Of a DNA stretch of 64,000 nucleotides, positions 34,032-42,579 are shown piece by piece (the first letter of the stretch is position 1; every line of letters starts with the position of its first letter). Source of the DNA: Sphingobium sp. B2D3C (GTDB lineage Bacteria; Pseudomonadota; Alphaproteobacteria; Sphingomonadales; Sphingomonadaceae). The DNA lies in assembly GCF_025961835.1 (NCBI RefSeq), contig NZ_JAOQOK010000001.1, forward strand, positions 3,303,501-3,367,500. The letters run 5' to 3'. The notes beneath the pieces are model-generated. The model had not been told where the DNA came from. It was given only the letters and a program-made list of their open reading frames with translations, and searched no databases. Position numbers and translations under genes: made by a program.

Positions 34032-34337
34032 GTGTGCAGCCAGAACCGGCTGCGCAGCCCGACGGCAGAGCAGATTTTCGCTGAGCGCGGCGACATGGAA
34101 GTCAGCTCTGCGGGCACGAATCAGAATGCCGAAAACCCGCTGACCGGCGAATTGGTGGACTGGGCCGACCTGATCGTCGTGATGGAGCGCGTTCACCGCG
34201 CCAAGATTCAACAACGCTTCCGGCGGATATTGAACGGGCGGCGGATCGTCTGCCTGAATATCCCCGACGAGTACGCATTCATGGACCCGGCACTGATCAA
34301 GCTGCTTCAGCAGCGCATGGCCAGCTTCCTGTCCTGA
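34032..34337 (+). CDS. Low-molecular-weight phosphatase-family protein with unusual start
   Basis: At least 101 residues. The phosphate loop CSQNRLRSPTAEQIF matches the CX5R(S/T) motif of low-molecular-weight tyrosine phosphatases and arsenate reductases, and a late MDPALIKLL supplies a DP pair like that of the general acid. The protein is much shorter than the usual 150 residues. The GTG at 34032 would remove most of the first beta strand, because the frame reads KARRILFV just before it. No ATG, GTG or TTG exists further upstream in frame; CTG 34008, which overlaps the sufA stop, or ATC 34023, 8 bases after AAGG, may be the true start. Confidence 0.72.
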   Translation: MCSQNRLRSPTAEQIFAERGDMEVSSAGTNQNAENPLTGELVDWADLIVVMERVHRAKIQQRFRRILNGRRIVCLNIPDEYAFMDPALIKLLQQRMASFLS

Positions 34338-34357
34338 ACCTCGGCAGCAGTCGAGCC

Positions 34358-36637
34358 TCAGAACCCTACCGACCAACGCAGGGCCATGCCCAGTTCATTG
34401 GGTATGGCCGCGATGTTGCTGCCCTGCTCGCGCAGGAAGAGGTTGGCGCCCAGCCAGCCGGGGCCGATGCCGCGCCCATAGCTCAGCTCATAATCGCGCT
34501 GGCGGCCGCGCGGCACAAGGTTGAGCGGTACGCGCGCGTCCGTCGCGATTTCCTGCTCCCAGTCCCAGGCCTGCGGGACGATAAGTGTGAAGCGGCTGGC
34601 GATGACGCGCAGCGGTTGCGCGATGCGCAGGCCCAGCAGATCGCCGGGCGCGAAGAGATCGCCACGGGCCAGATCGGCCGACCAGCTTTGGCTGACCAGC
34701 GACCCGCCCTCGCGCAAGGTTCCGCCCGCGGCGGCACGAGACCAGCCCCGCTGCCAGTTGGCGGAGAGGCGGATGGCACCGGGCAAGTCGGCGCGCGCAC
34801 CCAGCCGCGTAAACAGGCTGCGCGCTGACTGCGCCCCGAAATTGGCGGAGAAGCGGGCGCCGAGCAGCGTTGCCTGTTCGTCCAGCATCGTCGTCCCGGC
34901 AGTGAGGCCGATCGCCCCGCGCTGATAGTCGAGCGAGAGCGACGCTGCATGATAGGGCGTGGCGCGCCACTGCTCGGCATCCGCGAGAGCGGCACGTTGC
35001 ATATCGCCCCGCTCGAACCCGCCGATGATGGTCAGCGCCGGTGACAGCTGCTGCGAGACGGTGAGGGCAGCTTGCGCCTGCCGGTCGGCCTGATCGGCAT
35101 CGAAGCCATGATCCGCCATCAGGAAGCTGGGGCCGGCACGGCCGGCGAGGCGCTGTTCCAACGCGGCGATGCTCGTCCGCAAGCCCAGCATCATGCGCGC
35201 CTGGGGTGCGATCTGCGCGCTCAGCGTGCCGGAGAGCAGCCGGGTGCGGGCCTCGTCTGACTGACGGAACGCAAACGGATCGCGCGTGGTGGTCGCCTCA
35301 ACTGTCGGGCGGAGATTGAGCGAGAGGCTGAGCGACTGCGTCCCGACGTTGAGATGGCGCTGGGTGGTGTCGAGCGCAGCGGCGAACGCACGGCGCGGTG
35401 CAGGGCGGGCGAAGCGCGGGGTCAGGTCTACGCGATAGGCGCGCTGATAATCGTCCAGCGCAACCGCATCCAGCGCGGCAGGCGTGGCGTCGCCCATCGG
35501 TGCGGACAGTGTGCTGGTCGAAAGGGGTGAGAGCGCGATCTGTGTGCCAGCCATGCTGAGCGTGCCGACCGGCTGGAACGCCTTGGCGATATCCAGGATG
35601 CCCACGCCATAGCGCGCATCGGCGCCCGGCGCGCCGACATCGCGCGCGCTGTTCTTGAGCAACGCAACGATCTGCGCGCTGGTGAGATTGGGGAAGGCAT
35701 CCGCCAGCAGCGCAGCGGCGCCGGCCACCTGCGGCGCTGCAAACGATGTGCCGGAGTAGAGATAGTCAGTGCCGGTGTGATCGAAGGACAGGACGCGACT
35801 GCCGAGCGCGGCGATGCTCACGCTCTCGAAGCCGGCGACACCGGCCGAGAAGCTGCTCACCGTATCGTTGCTGTTCACCGATGGCGCGATGATCACGAGG
35901 CCATTGCTATAGGCCGGGTTGGCAAAGGATTGCGCCAGCTCGTCCGGCGCGGCCATCATGGGCTGGCCGTCCTCGTTATTGCCGGCGGAAATGACGATGA
36001 TGATGCCGGCTTGGGTGGCGCGCTTCACCGCCTGCAGCAGATAATTGGGAGCCGCGCCGCCCCCGAGCGAGACGTTGATGATCCGCGCGCCATTGATCCG
36101 GGCATGGTCGATCGCGTTGGCGATGGCCGTGGTGCTGTGCTTGCATCCATTGGCGTCGCAGTCGGACTGGTCGTCGGTTCGCAGCGCCATCACGGTCGCG
36201 CCCCAGGCCATGCCCATCACGCGCCGGTTGTTGCGTCCGGCGGCCAGCACTGCCGAGACTGCCGTGCCATGGCCCTCCACATCCGTGTAGCTGCTGTTGC
36301 CGGCAAAGTTGGCGGAGGCGGCGCTGATCCGGCCGGTGAACTCGCCGGTCGGATCCGAGAGGCCGCTGTCCACCACGCCCACCGTCACACCCGCGCCGCT
36401 GGCGCCCGCCTGATAGGCAGTAATCGCGCCGTGATAAGGCAGGCCGGAGGAATTGCGGTATTCGCTGGTGTCGTAATTGACTGTGCTGGGTGTCGGCGCG
36501 GGCGTGGGTGCCGGGGTCGGAGTCGGTGTGGGAGCCGGCGCGGGTGTGGGCGTCGAGTTGAGCGCGCCACCGCCACCCCCACAGCCGGCCAGCGTCAGCA
36601 GCGCCACTACCGAGCCAAAAGCGATCACATGCCGCAT
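34358..36637 (-). CDS. S8 subtilisin-like peptidase with C-terminal barrel-like domain
   Basis: A 759-residue surface or outer-membrane protease. It starts with a lipoprotein signal (LLTLAGCG) followed by a Pro/Thr/Ala linker. The catalytic triad is Asp in VGVVDSGL, His in EGHGTAVS and Ser in GTSFAAPQVAGA. The last about 300 residues are rich in alternating short hydrophobic strands and end in WSVGF, as in autotransporter barrels or their remnants. The combined lipoprotein signal and barrel-like end is typical of serine autotransporter-like proteases. It diverges from the lignostilbene dioxygenase gene and its start has no nearby partner gene. Confidence 0.87.
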   Translation of the reverse strand: MRHVIAFGSVVALLTLAGCGGGGGALNSTPTPAPAPTPTPTPAPTPAPTPSTVNYDTSEYRNSSGLPYHGAITAYQAGASGAGVTVGVVDSGLSDPTGEFTGRISAASANFAGNSSYTDVEGHGTAVSAVLAAGRNNRRVMGMAWGATVMALRTDDQSDCDANGCKHSTTAIANAIDHARINGARIINVSLGGGAAPNYLLQAVKRATQAGIIIVISAGNNEDGQPMMAAPDELAQSFANPAYSNGLVIIAPSVNSNDTVSSFSAGVAGFESVSIAALGSRVLSFDHTGTDYLYSGTSFAAPQVAGAAALLADAFPNLTSAQIVALLKNSARDVGAPGADARYGVGILDIAKAFQPVGTLSMAGTQIALSPLSTSTLSAPMGDATPAALDAVALDDYQRAYRVDLTPRFARPAPRRAFAAALDTTQRHLNVGTQSLSLSLNLRPTVEATTTRDPFAFRQSDEARTRLLSGTLSAQIAPQARMMLGLRTSIAALEQRLAGRAGPSFLMADHGFDADQADRQAQAALTVSQQLSPALTIIGGFERGDMQRAALADAEQWRATPYHAASLSLDYQRGAIGLTAGTTMLDEQATLLGARFSANFGAQSARSLFTRLGARADLPGAIRLSANWQRGWSRAAAGGTLREGGSLVSQSWSADLARGDLFAPGDLLGLRIAQPLRVIASRFTLIVPQAWDWEQEIATDARVPLNLVPRGRQRDYELSYGRGIGPGWLGANLFLREQGSNIAAIPNELGMALRWSVGF

Positions 36638-36856
36638 GATTGCAGGTTCCCCGTCCGCGCGACGATGCGCGCTGAGACACTAGCGGAGCCTGGTTAACGA
36701 GCTGTTTCGCAAAAAACAGGGCTGCGAGGGCGCGGTTGCCAGCCTGTCCAATCAGGCGACGAGATGATCCAGGCGCGTGTTGCGCTCGATCAATTTCTGC
36801 AGATGCGCGGGCCTGTAGATCAGGCGCGAGAGAGAGAGAATCGAGGAGAGCGACGC

Positions 36857-38323
36857 ATGGCCCATTTCCCCAACACGTTCGGTTTCACCGGTACACTTCG
36901 CCCGCTCCGTTTGCAGGGCGACATTCACGACGTCGAAATCGAGGGGGAAATCCCCGCCGATCTGGATGGCGCCTTCCACCGCGTCCACCCGGACAATCAG
37001 TTCGCGCCCAAATTCGAGGACGACCAGTTCTTCAATGGCGACGGCATGGTCAGCATGTTCCGGGTCAAAGATGGCAAGGTCGATTTCCGCCAGCGTTATG
37101 CGCAGACCGACAAATGGAAGCTGGAGAACAAGGCCGGCAAGTCGCTGTTCGGCATGTACCGCAATCACCTGACCGACGATCCGAGCGTCGAAGGGCAGAT
37201 TCGCGGCACCGCCAACACCAATGTGCTGGTCCATGCCGGCAAGCTCTACGCCATGAAGGAGGACAGCCCCTGCCTGCTCATGGACCCGAACACGCTGGAG
37301 ACGCATGGCTATACCGATTTCGGTGGGCGGATCGACAGCAAGACCTTCTGCGCCCACCCGAAGATTGATCCGGCCACCGGCAATATGTGCGCCTTCTCCT
37401 ACATGTCCAAAGGGCCGATGACCCATGACATGAGCTATATGGAAATCTCGCCAACCGGCGAGCTGCTGTTCGAGATTCCCTTCCAGAACAAGTATCTGTG
37501 CATGATGCACGATTTCGGCGTGACGGAAGATTATGCGGTGTTCTCGGTCATGCCGCTGCTCACCAGCATGGAGCGGCTGGAAAAGCGCCTGCCCTATTTC
37601 GGGTTCGATACCACCCAGCCGGTCTGGCTTGCCGTGCTACCCCGGCAGGCCGGCGCCACGGCCGCGGACATGCGTTGGTTCAAGGCGCCATCCAACTGCT
37701 TCGTGGGGCATGTGATGAATGCCTTCAACGAGGGCACGCGGATCTACTTCGATCATCCGGTGGCGGCCAACAACAGCTTCCCCTTCTTCCCGGATATTCA
37801 TGGCGCGCCGTTCGATCCGATTGCGGGCCTGGGCTATCTCAGCCGCTGGAGCGTCGACATGGCGTCCAACAGCGACGAGTTCGAGAGCATCGAGAAGCTG
37901 ACCAATCTCGCCGACGAGTTTCCCCGGATCGATGACCGCTATGCCACGCAGGCCTATCGTCATGGCTGGATGCTCGTGATGGATCGCGAGAAACCCTATG
38001 AAGGGCCGGGCGGTCCGTTCGTCGGCATGATCAACAGCCTTGCTCATATCGATCTGGCGACCGGGAGCACCAAGAGCTGGTGGCCCGGGCCGCAATGTGG
38101 CATCCAGGAGCCCTGCTTCGTTCCGAAATCGGCGGATGCTCCGGAAGGCGATGGCTATGTCATCGCGCTGGTCGACAATCACGTGACCAATTATTCGGAG
38201 CTGTGCTTCTTCGATGCCCAGCATGTCGATGAAGGGCCGATCGCCCGGGCTAAGCTACCGGTGCGTATCCGGCAGGGGTTGCACGGTAATTGGTCGACTG
38301 GGGCGCAGCTGGCGGGGGGGTGA
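36857..38323 (+). CDS. Lignostilbene dioxygenase-like carotenoid oxygenase
   Basis: A 488-residue non-haem iron dioxygenase that cleaves the central double bond of stilbenes to two aldehydes. The four iron-binding His are in [21 protein letters not shown] and GLHGNW. Counting from ATG 36857, Phe59, Tyr101 and Lys134 coincide with the residues that I recall as substrate-binding in the sphingomonad lignostilbene dioxygenase LsdA, which contact 4-hydroxystilbenes. GAGGAGAG precedes the ATG. The protein at 56519-57982 is a close paralogue. It converges with the TonB receptor gene. Confidence 0.92.
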   Translation: MAHFPNTFGFTGTLRPLRLQGDIHDVEIEGEIPADLDGAFHRVHPDNQFAPKFEDDQFFNGDGMVSMFRVKDGKVDFRQRYAQTDKWKLENKAGKSLFGMYRNHLTDDPSVEGQIRGTANTNVLVHAGKLYAMKEDSPCLLMDPNTLETHGYTDFGGRIDSKTFCAHPKIDPATGNMCAFSYMSKGPMTHDMSYMEISPTGELLFEIPFQNKYLCMMHDFGVTEDYAVFSVMPLLTSMERLEKRLPYFGFDTTQPVWLAVLPRQAGATAADMRWFKAPSNCFVGHVMNAFNEGTRIYFDHPVAANNSFPFFPDIHGAPFDPIAGLGYLSRWSVDMASNSDEFESIEKLTNLADEFPRIDDRYATQAYRHGWMLVMDREKPYEGPGGPFVGMINSLAHIDLATGSTKSWWPGPQCGIQEPCFVPKSADAPEGDGYVIALVDNHVTNYSELCFFDAQHVDEGPIARAKLPVRIRQGLHGNWSTGAQLAGG

Positions 38324-38367
38324 GCGGCACTCCCTCCGAAAGCCGCGGACCAAATCTCGTTCTACCT

Positions 38368-38446
38368 CCCGTTCGTGTCGAGCGAAGTCGTCGAGACACG
38401 CCCAGCGCTGTGCTTCCGTGTCTCGACTTCGCTCGACACGAACGGG
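38368..38446. repeat. Inverted repeat between convergent dioxygenase and TonB receptor genes
   Basis: The left arm CCCGTTCGTGTCGAGCGAAG continues into TCGTCGAGACACG; the right arm is CGTGTCTCGACTTCGCTCGA then CACGAACGGG. The whole forms a large stem of about 30 bp with one 3-base difference. Same family as the copies at 31671-31813. It may act as a two-way terminator for the converging genes. Confidence 0.85.
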
Positions 38447-38497
38447 GGGGCGGGCGCGCATTAGGGCGGGAGATTTTAGTCCCCCGCCCGCATGTCT

Positions 38498-40948
38498 TCA
38501 GAAGGAGACCTTCACCGTCGCGCCCCAGGTGCGCGGGTCGCCGGGCAGGCCGGCGATCAGGCCGGTATTGCCGGGGCCGACGAACAGCTGCTCGTAATAA
38601 TTCTCGTTAAAGGCATTTCGCACCCATCCGAAGATGTCGAGGCCGGCATCCGTCCGGAAGCCGAGCCGGACGTTCGACAGGCTGTAGCCGTCGATCCAGG
38701 TGTAAGCCGAGGGTGAGGCGTTGGACGAGAAGTTGGAGCGATAACTGCCGTCATAGCCGAGATACACCTCGCCGGTCTGGCCCAGCAGCGTGGCCGGCAC
38801 ATTGCCCTCCGCGCCAAAGGAGAGCGCCCATTTGGAGACGCCCGGCAGGCGCTGGCCGGAGATGTCGCAATTGGCCGGGCTGAAGCCACCGGGCGTGCCC
38901 GGCACGCTCGGCGCATTGCTTCCGGCCGCCGTGCCGCCCGAAAGCTCCGGCGGGCAGGGCGCGTCGACGAAGCGCCGATAGGTGGCATCCGTGTAGGCGC
39001 CATTCACATAGGCATTGAAGCGCTGGCTCGGGCGCACCGAGAAGTCGACCTCCACGCCTTGCGAGCGGACCTTGTCGGCATTGGCGAGGTAACCGCGTAG
39101 CACCCCGAATTGGCCGTTGTTCACCGTGGCCTGATAGTCCTTGATGTCGGTGCGGAAGGCCGAGACGTTGAGCGTCGCGCGGCGATCCCAGAACTGCGCC
39201 TTGATGCCGGCCTCGAAATGCTGGACCTGCTCGGGCCGGATCTGCCCGGCGGCAAGGATCGGATTGCCGGCGGCATCGGTGGGCAGGCCGTTCTGGTTGA
39301 TGCCGACGGTCTTGAACGTCTTGGCATAGGTTGCATAGGTCAGGATGTCCGGGGCGACGCGGTAGCTCACTGTGAGGTCGTAGCTGAAGTTCCAGTCGCT
39401 GGCCTCCGGCGCGCTGAGCTGCGGGGTAAAGACACCGAGCTGCGCCGCACGCACAGTGCCCGTGTCCGTCGCGTAGATTTCCACACCCTGCCCATCGAAG
39501 ACGCGGCGCTGATAGAAGCCTTCCTTCTTGTCATAGTTGAGGCGCAGGCCCGGCTGGATGGTCAGCGCGTCGGTGGCCTTCCAGGCCAGCTGGCCGAACA
39601 GCGCCAGGCTGGTGCTCTTGAGATATTGCGTGTTGCGCGCGGTCAGCCCGTTCAGCACCGCCGGGTTGCTGGCGAGCGCACTGGTCGGGTTCAGCGTCCA
39701 GCGGCTCGATGCCGAACCATGCTGCTCGGTTCCCTGCGTGTCGATCCGCTGATTGAAGGCAAAGGCGCCCAGGACGAAATCGAACTGCTTGCCGCTGTAA
39801 TTATAGCGCAGCTCCTGCGTGTACTGATCCTGCTGGGAGGGGTTCTGCGAGAGCGTGACGATCGGCAGGCCGGTGAAATCGCGGTCGTTCTCCGGCTTCC
39901 AGTTCCAGCTGCGCCAGGCCGTTACGGAGGTGAGCGTGCCGGGGCCGACATCCCACTTCAACCGCAGGGCGACGCCGCCGATGACGTTGCCGGCATTGAG
40001 GCTGGCATCGAGATCGGTCAGGCGGTCAAAGCCATTCAGGCTGGGTGGCGCGTAGTTCTGCGCGGCAGCCAAGGCGGCGAACTGGCGATTGAGCGGGCGC
40101 TGGGTGGCGCCCGTGCGCACGAACACCGAGCCGCAGCACGCCGCATCCTGCTCGCTATAGTCGCCCACAAGGGTGGCGCTGAAGGTGTCGGTGGGCTTCC
40201 AGAGCAACTGTCCGCGCAGGCCGATATTGTCCTGACTCTGAATCCACCGGTCGGTTGTGACATTGTAGATCGTGCCGCGCCGGCTGGTGCTGGAGACGGC
40301 GATGCGCGCAGCCAGCGTGTCCGAGAGCGGGCCGGAAATGGCGGCCTTGGCCTGCTTGAAGTTCAGGCTGCCCACGCTGACCTCCGCCTTGCCCTCAAAG
40401 TCGAAGGTCGGCTGATTGGTGGTGATATTGATCGCCCCGGCTGTGGTGTTCTTGCCGTAAAGCGTGCCCTGCGGTCCGCGCAGCACTTCGATCTGCGCGA
40501 CGTCGAGAAAGTCGAAGGTGGCTGAGGCGACCCGCGAGTAATAGACGTCATCCACATAGATGCCGACCCCCTGCTCGAAGCCGTCGCTGGTGAGGCCGAA
40601 GGGCACGCCGATGCCGCGGATGTTCACGGCCGTGTTGCGCGGGTTGGACGAATAGAATTGCAGCGTCGGCGCAAGCTGCTGGAGACGGCCGACATTGAAG
40701 GCCCCGGTGCTGTCGAGCTGGGCGCCGCCGACGACGGAGACGGCAATCGGAATTTCCTGCGAGGTTTCGGAGCGCCGGCGCGCTGTCACGACAATATCCT
40801 GCGGGGCGCTGCGGTCTTCATGCGCTACGGCCGTGCTGCGGGAGCCGGTAGCGGGCGCTGCGCCCGCGGTTTCATCCGCTTGTGCAGTGCCATGAAAGAG
40901 AAGAGCTGCGGCGAGCGCGCTCAACGAAAGAAGTGGTCTGTTGACCAT
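38498..40948 (-). CDS. TonB-dependent receptor
   Basis: An 816-residue outer-membrane receptor. It has a signal peptide (to about residue 24), a TonB-box-like DIVVTARRR, a plug domain (IPIAVSVVGGAQLDS ... RGIGVPFGLTSDGFEQGVGIYVDDVYYSR ... VLRGPQGTLYGKNTTAGAINI) and a 22-strand-type barrel ending in VKVSF. This is the form common in sphingomonads, where such receptors import many organic substrates as well as iron complexes. It lies downstream of the DUF2292 gene, about 105 bases away on the same strand. The substrate is unknown; nearby genes suggest an aromatic compound. Confidence 0.92.
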   Translation of the reverse strand: MVNRPLLSLSALAAALLFHGTAQADETAGAAPATGSRSTAVAHEDRSAPQDIVVTARRRSETSQEIPIAVSVVGGAQLDSTGAFNVGRLQQLAPTLQFYSSNPRNTAVNIRGIGVPFGLTSDGFEQGVGIYVDDVYYSRVASATFDFLDVAQIEVLRGPQGTLYGKNTTAGAINITTNQPTFDFEGKAEVSVGSLNFKQAKAAISGPLSDTLAARIAVSSTSRRGTIYNVTTDRWIQSQDNIGLRGQLLWKPTDTFSATLVGDYSEQDAACCGSVFVRTGATQRPLNRQFAALAAAQNYAPPSLNGFDRLTDLDASLNAGNVIGGVALRLKWDVGPGTLTSVTAWRSWNWKPENDRDFTGLPIVTLSQNPSQQDQYTQELRYNYSGKQFDFVLGAFAFNQRIDTQGTEQHGSASSRWTLNPTSALASNPAVLNGLTARNTQYLKSTSLALFGQLAWKATDALTIQPGLRLNYDKKEGFYQRRVFDGQGVEIYATDTGTVRAAQLGVFTPQLSAPEASDWNFSYDLTVSYRVAPDILTYATYAKTFKTVGINQNGLPTDAAGNPILAAGQIRPEQVQHFEAGIKAQFWDRRATLNVSAFRTDIKDYQATVNNGQFGVLRGYLANADKVRSQGVEVDFSVRPSQRFNAYVNGAYTDATYRRFVDAPCPPELSGGTAAGSNAPSVPGTPGGFSPANCDISGQRLPGVSKWALSFGAEGNVPATLLGQTGEVYLGYDGSYRSNFSSNASPSAYTWIDGYSLSNVRLGFRTDAGLDIFGWVRNAFNENYYEQLFVGPGNTGLIAGLPGDPRTWGATVKVSF

Positions 40949-41052
40949 GGTGAAATCCCCTTGTTTGGAAAAGGGATGCCTCCAGTGGTCCGGTCAGCAT
41001 CATGCTATGGGTCTGTTATCGGTGCGGGCGGTCAGCGGCCCGACGGAAAGGG

Positions 41053-41229
41053 TCAGGCGGTCAGCCTGGTCTTCTCGGTTACCTCGATCTGGACGAGGCG
41101 GCCTTCGTGCACAGTCAAATGCACGGCGCCGAATTTGAGGCGGTCAAGATGCTGCCGGATCAGAGAGAGCGCGCTGCCATGGGGGTCATCCCCGCTCTGG
41201 GCAGCGGAATGGGGCGTGGGTGTAGACAT
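41053..41229 (-). CDS. DUF2292 (YezD-like) small protein
   Basis: A 58-residue gene on the minus strand. Translation from ATG 41229 gives a Ser/Pro-rich start, then SLIRQHLDRLKFGAVHLTV and HEGRLVQIEVTEKTRLTA, ending at a TGA at 41053. The pattern I-x-x-hydrophobic-K/R-FG-x-V-x-hydrophobic-x-hydrophobic-x-x-G-x-hydrophobic-V-Q-I-E-x-TEKxRL is that of the DUF2292 family. AGGAGG lies 8 bases before the ATG. It shares direction with the TonB receptor gene downstream and probably a promoter. The function of the family is unknown. Confidence 0.82.
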   Translation of the reverse strand: MSTPTPHSAAQSGDDPHGSALSLIRQHLDRLKFGAVHLTVHEGRLVQIEVTEKTRLTA

Positions 41230-41280
41230 CGGCCGTTCCTCCTGTTTTGCCGGGTCGGAGGCACTAACTTAACTCAATCG

Positions 41281-41308
41281 ATTATATTGACAATAGGATT
41301 GCGATGAA
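41281..41308 (-). promoter_or_regulatory. Candidate promoter for DUF2292 and TonB receptor genes
   Basis: On the minus strand a perfect TATAAT (41281-41286) follows TTCATC (41303-41308) at 16 bases. The site is in the AT-rich block about 50 bases before the DUF2292 start. The -35 match is weak. Confidence 0.45.
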
Positions 41309-41361
41309 CATTTGCTTTTCCGCGAGGAACGGCAGCTTCCTCCTGCGCCGCCCCAGCTCCG

Positions 41362-41853
41362 CTAAGGTCGGCGCGCAGGCATGAGCCCCTTCACAGACCG
41401 GCGCGCGAAAACCCAGCGGCCGTCTTCGCGGACCAGATCGTCCTCATAGGCGGCCATAAGCATGGGCGTGGGCCGGTTCCGCTCATCCGGCACGACGTAG
41501 AGCGACATGGATGTCGCCCTCGCGCTGTCCGCGCCGGTGAAGGTCACGACCTCGTTGAAGAACAGGTGATAATTCGGCTCTGCAAAGCCCATGGCATTGC
41601 CGGCGAAGACCTTGCGCATCATTTCGCCGGCAGCCGGCCCCCGCGCTTCTGCGCCACCGCCCGCGGCATAGACGCCATCCTTACCGAACAGTCGCCCGAA
41701 CCCCGCGAAGTCGCGCGCGTCGAGCGTGCTGCCATAAGCGACGAGCAGCGCGTGGATGGCGGCCCGATCGGCGGTTTCGTCGCGCTGGGCGCTGGCCGGA
41801 AGAGCGGCGCCGGCGAGCAGCGCGATGGCAGCGATGGGGCGCAACGCGATCAT
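41362..41853 (-). CDS. Exported SnoaL-like protein
   Basis: 163 residues: a signal peptide (MIALRPIAAIALLAGAALPASAQ) and a SnoaL-like domain with DRAAIHALLVAYGSTLDARDFAGFGRLFGKDG and the late AAYEDDLVREDGRWVFARR. ATG 41853 overlaps the stop of the upstream SnoaL gene by 4 bases (41850-41853). The protein is probably periplasmic, which is unusual for this mostly cytosolic fold. Activity unknown. Confidence 0.83.
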   Translation of the reverse strand: MIALRPIAAIALLAGAALPASAQRDETADRAAIHALLVAYGSTLDARDFAGFGRLFGKDGVYAAGGGAEARGPAAGEMMRKVFAGNAMGFAEPNYHLFFNEVVTFTGADSARATSMSLYVVPDERNRPTPMLMAAYEDDLVREDGRWVFARRSVKGLMPARRP

Positions 41854-42410
41854 TGCGCGGCCTGGCGCGCGCGGACGACCTTCTTCCATTCCTCGGCGGT
41901 GGGCATCACCGGATAATCGACGCGGCGCCGGATTTTCCATTCGCCATTCTCGCGGATGAATTCGTCCTCATAGCGGCCCGCGAGCGCCGGCACCGGCTCG
42001 CCATTCGGGCCGCGCCAGATGAGCAGGTGGCGCGAGTGCGCAGTCGCCCGGTCACCGTCGATGTCGATCTGGATGTTGGACGTGAGGTGATAGTTCTCGT
42101 TGTTCACGAAGCCCGCGGGCGGCGTGCCATAGAGGTTGACGAGCAACTGCCGGATTGCCGCGCGCCCCTTGTGGACGGCCTTGCCGTTCGCCCATTCGCC
42201 ATCAGTGGCAAACAGGTTCGCATAGGCGGTATAGTCGCGGGCATCCTGTGTGGCGGCATAATCGACGATGATGCGCCGGATCGCCAGTTCATCCTCAACC
42301 CGCTGCAGCCGTTGCTCGACGGTGAGCGGCGCCTTTGGCGTCTCCGCGAGGCTCGCCCCGCTCAGTCCGGCCATGGCCAGCAGGCCTACAGCTATAATTG
42401 CATCACGCAT
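41850..42410 (-). CDS. Exported SnoaL-like protein, first of a pair
   Basis: 186 residues with a signal peptide (MRDAIIAVGLLAMAGLSGASLAE) and a SnoaL-like domain (EDELAIRRIIVDYAATQDARDYTAYANLFATDGEW, LAGRYEDEFIRENGEWKIRRRV). It is the first gene of a two-gene leftward unit with 41362-41853, to which it is distantly similar, so the pair may be a duplication or form a heteromer. It diverges from the aldo/keto reductase gene over 169 bases. Reaction unknown. Confidence 0.83.
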   Translation of the reverse strand: MRDAIIAVGLLAMAGLSGASLAETPKAPLTVEQRLQRVEDELAIRRIIVDYAATQDARDYTAYANLFATDGEWANGKAVHKGRAAIRQLLVNLYGTPPAGFVNNENYHLTSNIQIDIDGDRATAHSRHLLIWRGPNGEPVPALAGRYEDEFIRENGEWKIRRRVDYPVMPTAEEWKKVVRARQAAQ

Positions 42411-42579
42411 CGCACTCTCCCTCCGTTCTATGCGCCCTTGCCGGGCATCATCGAGCGGAGGCTAATGGCCGAAGATGGAAATTTGAATGGATGCGCTGTC
42501 CTCAAGGCTGACGGCGATTGCTTAGCATGATAGCGATTGCCAATCGCACGATCGTGTCAGGAGGGAGAGGAGAGGGACT

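Noticed and set aside
36480..36560. Tandem repeat as a separate element
   Set aside because: It encodes the Pro/Thr/Ala linker of the S8 protease and stays in frame, so it is part of that gene.
38324..38497. Small genes between the dioxygenase and TonB receptor
   Set aside because: Short frames here read through the inverted repeat and lack ribosome sites.
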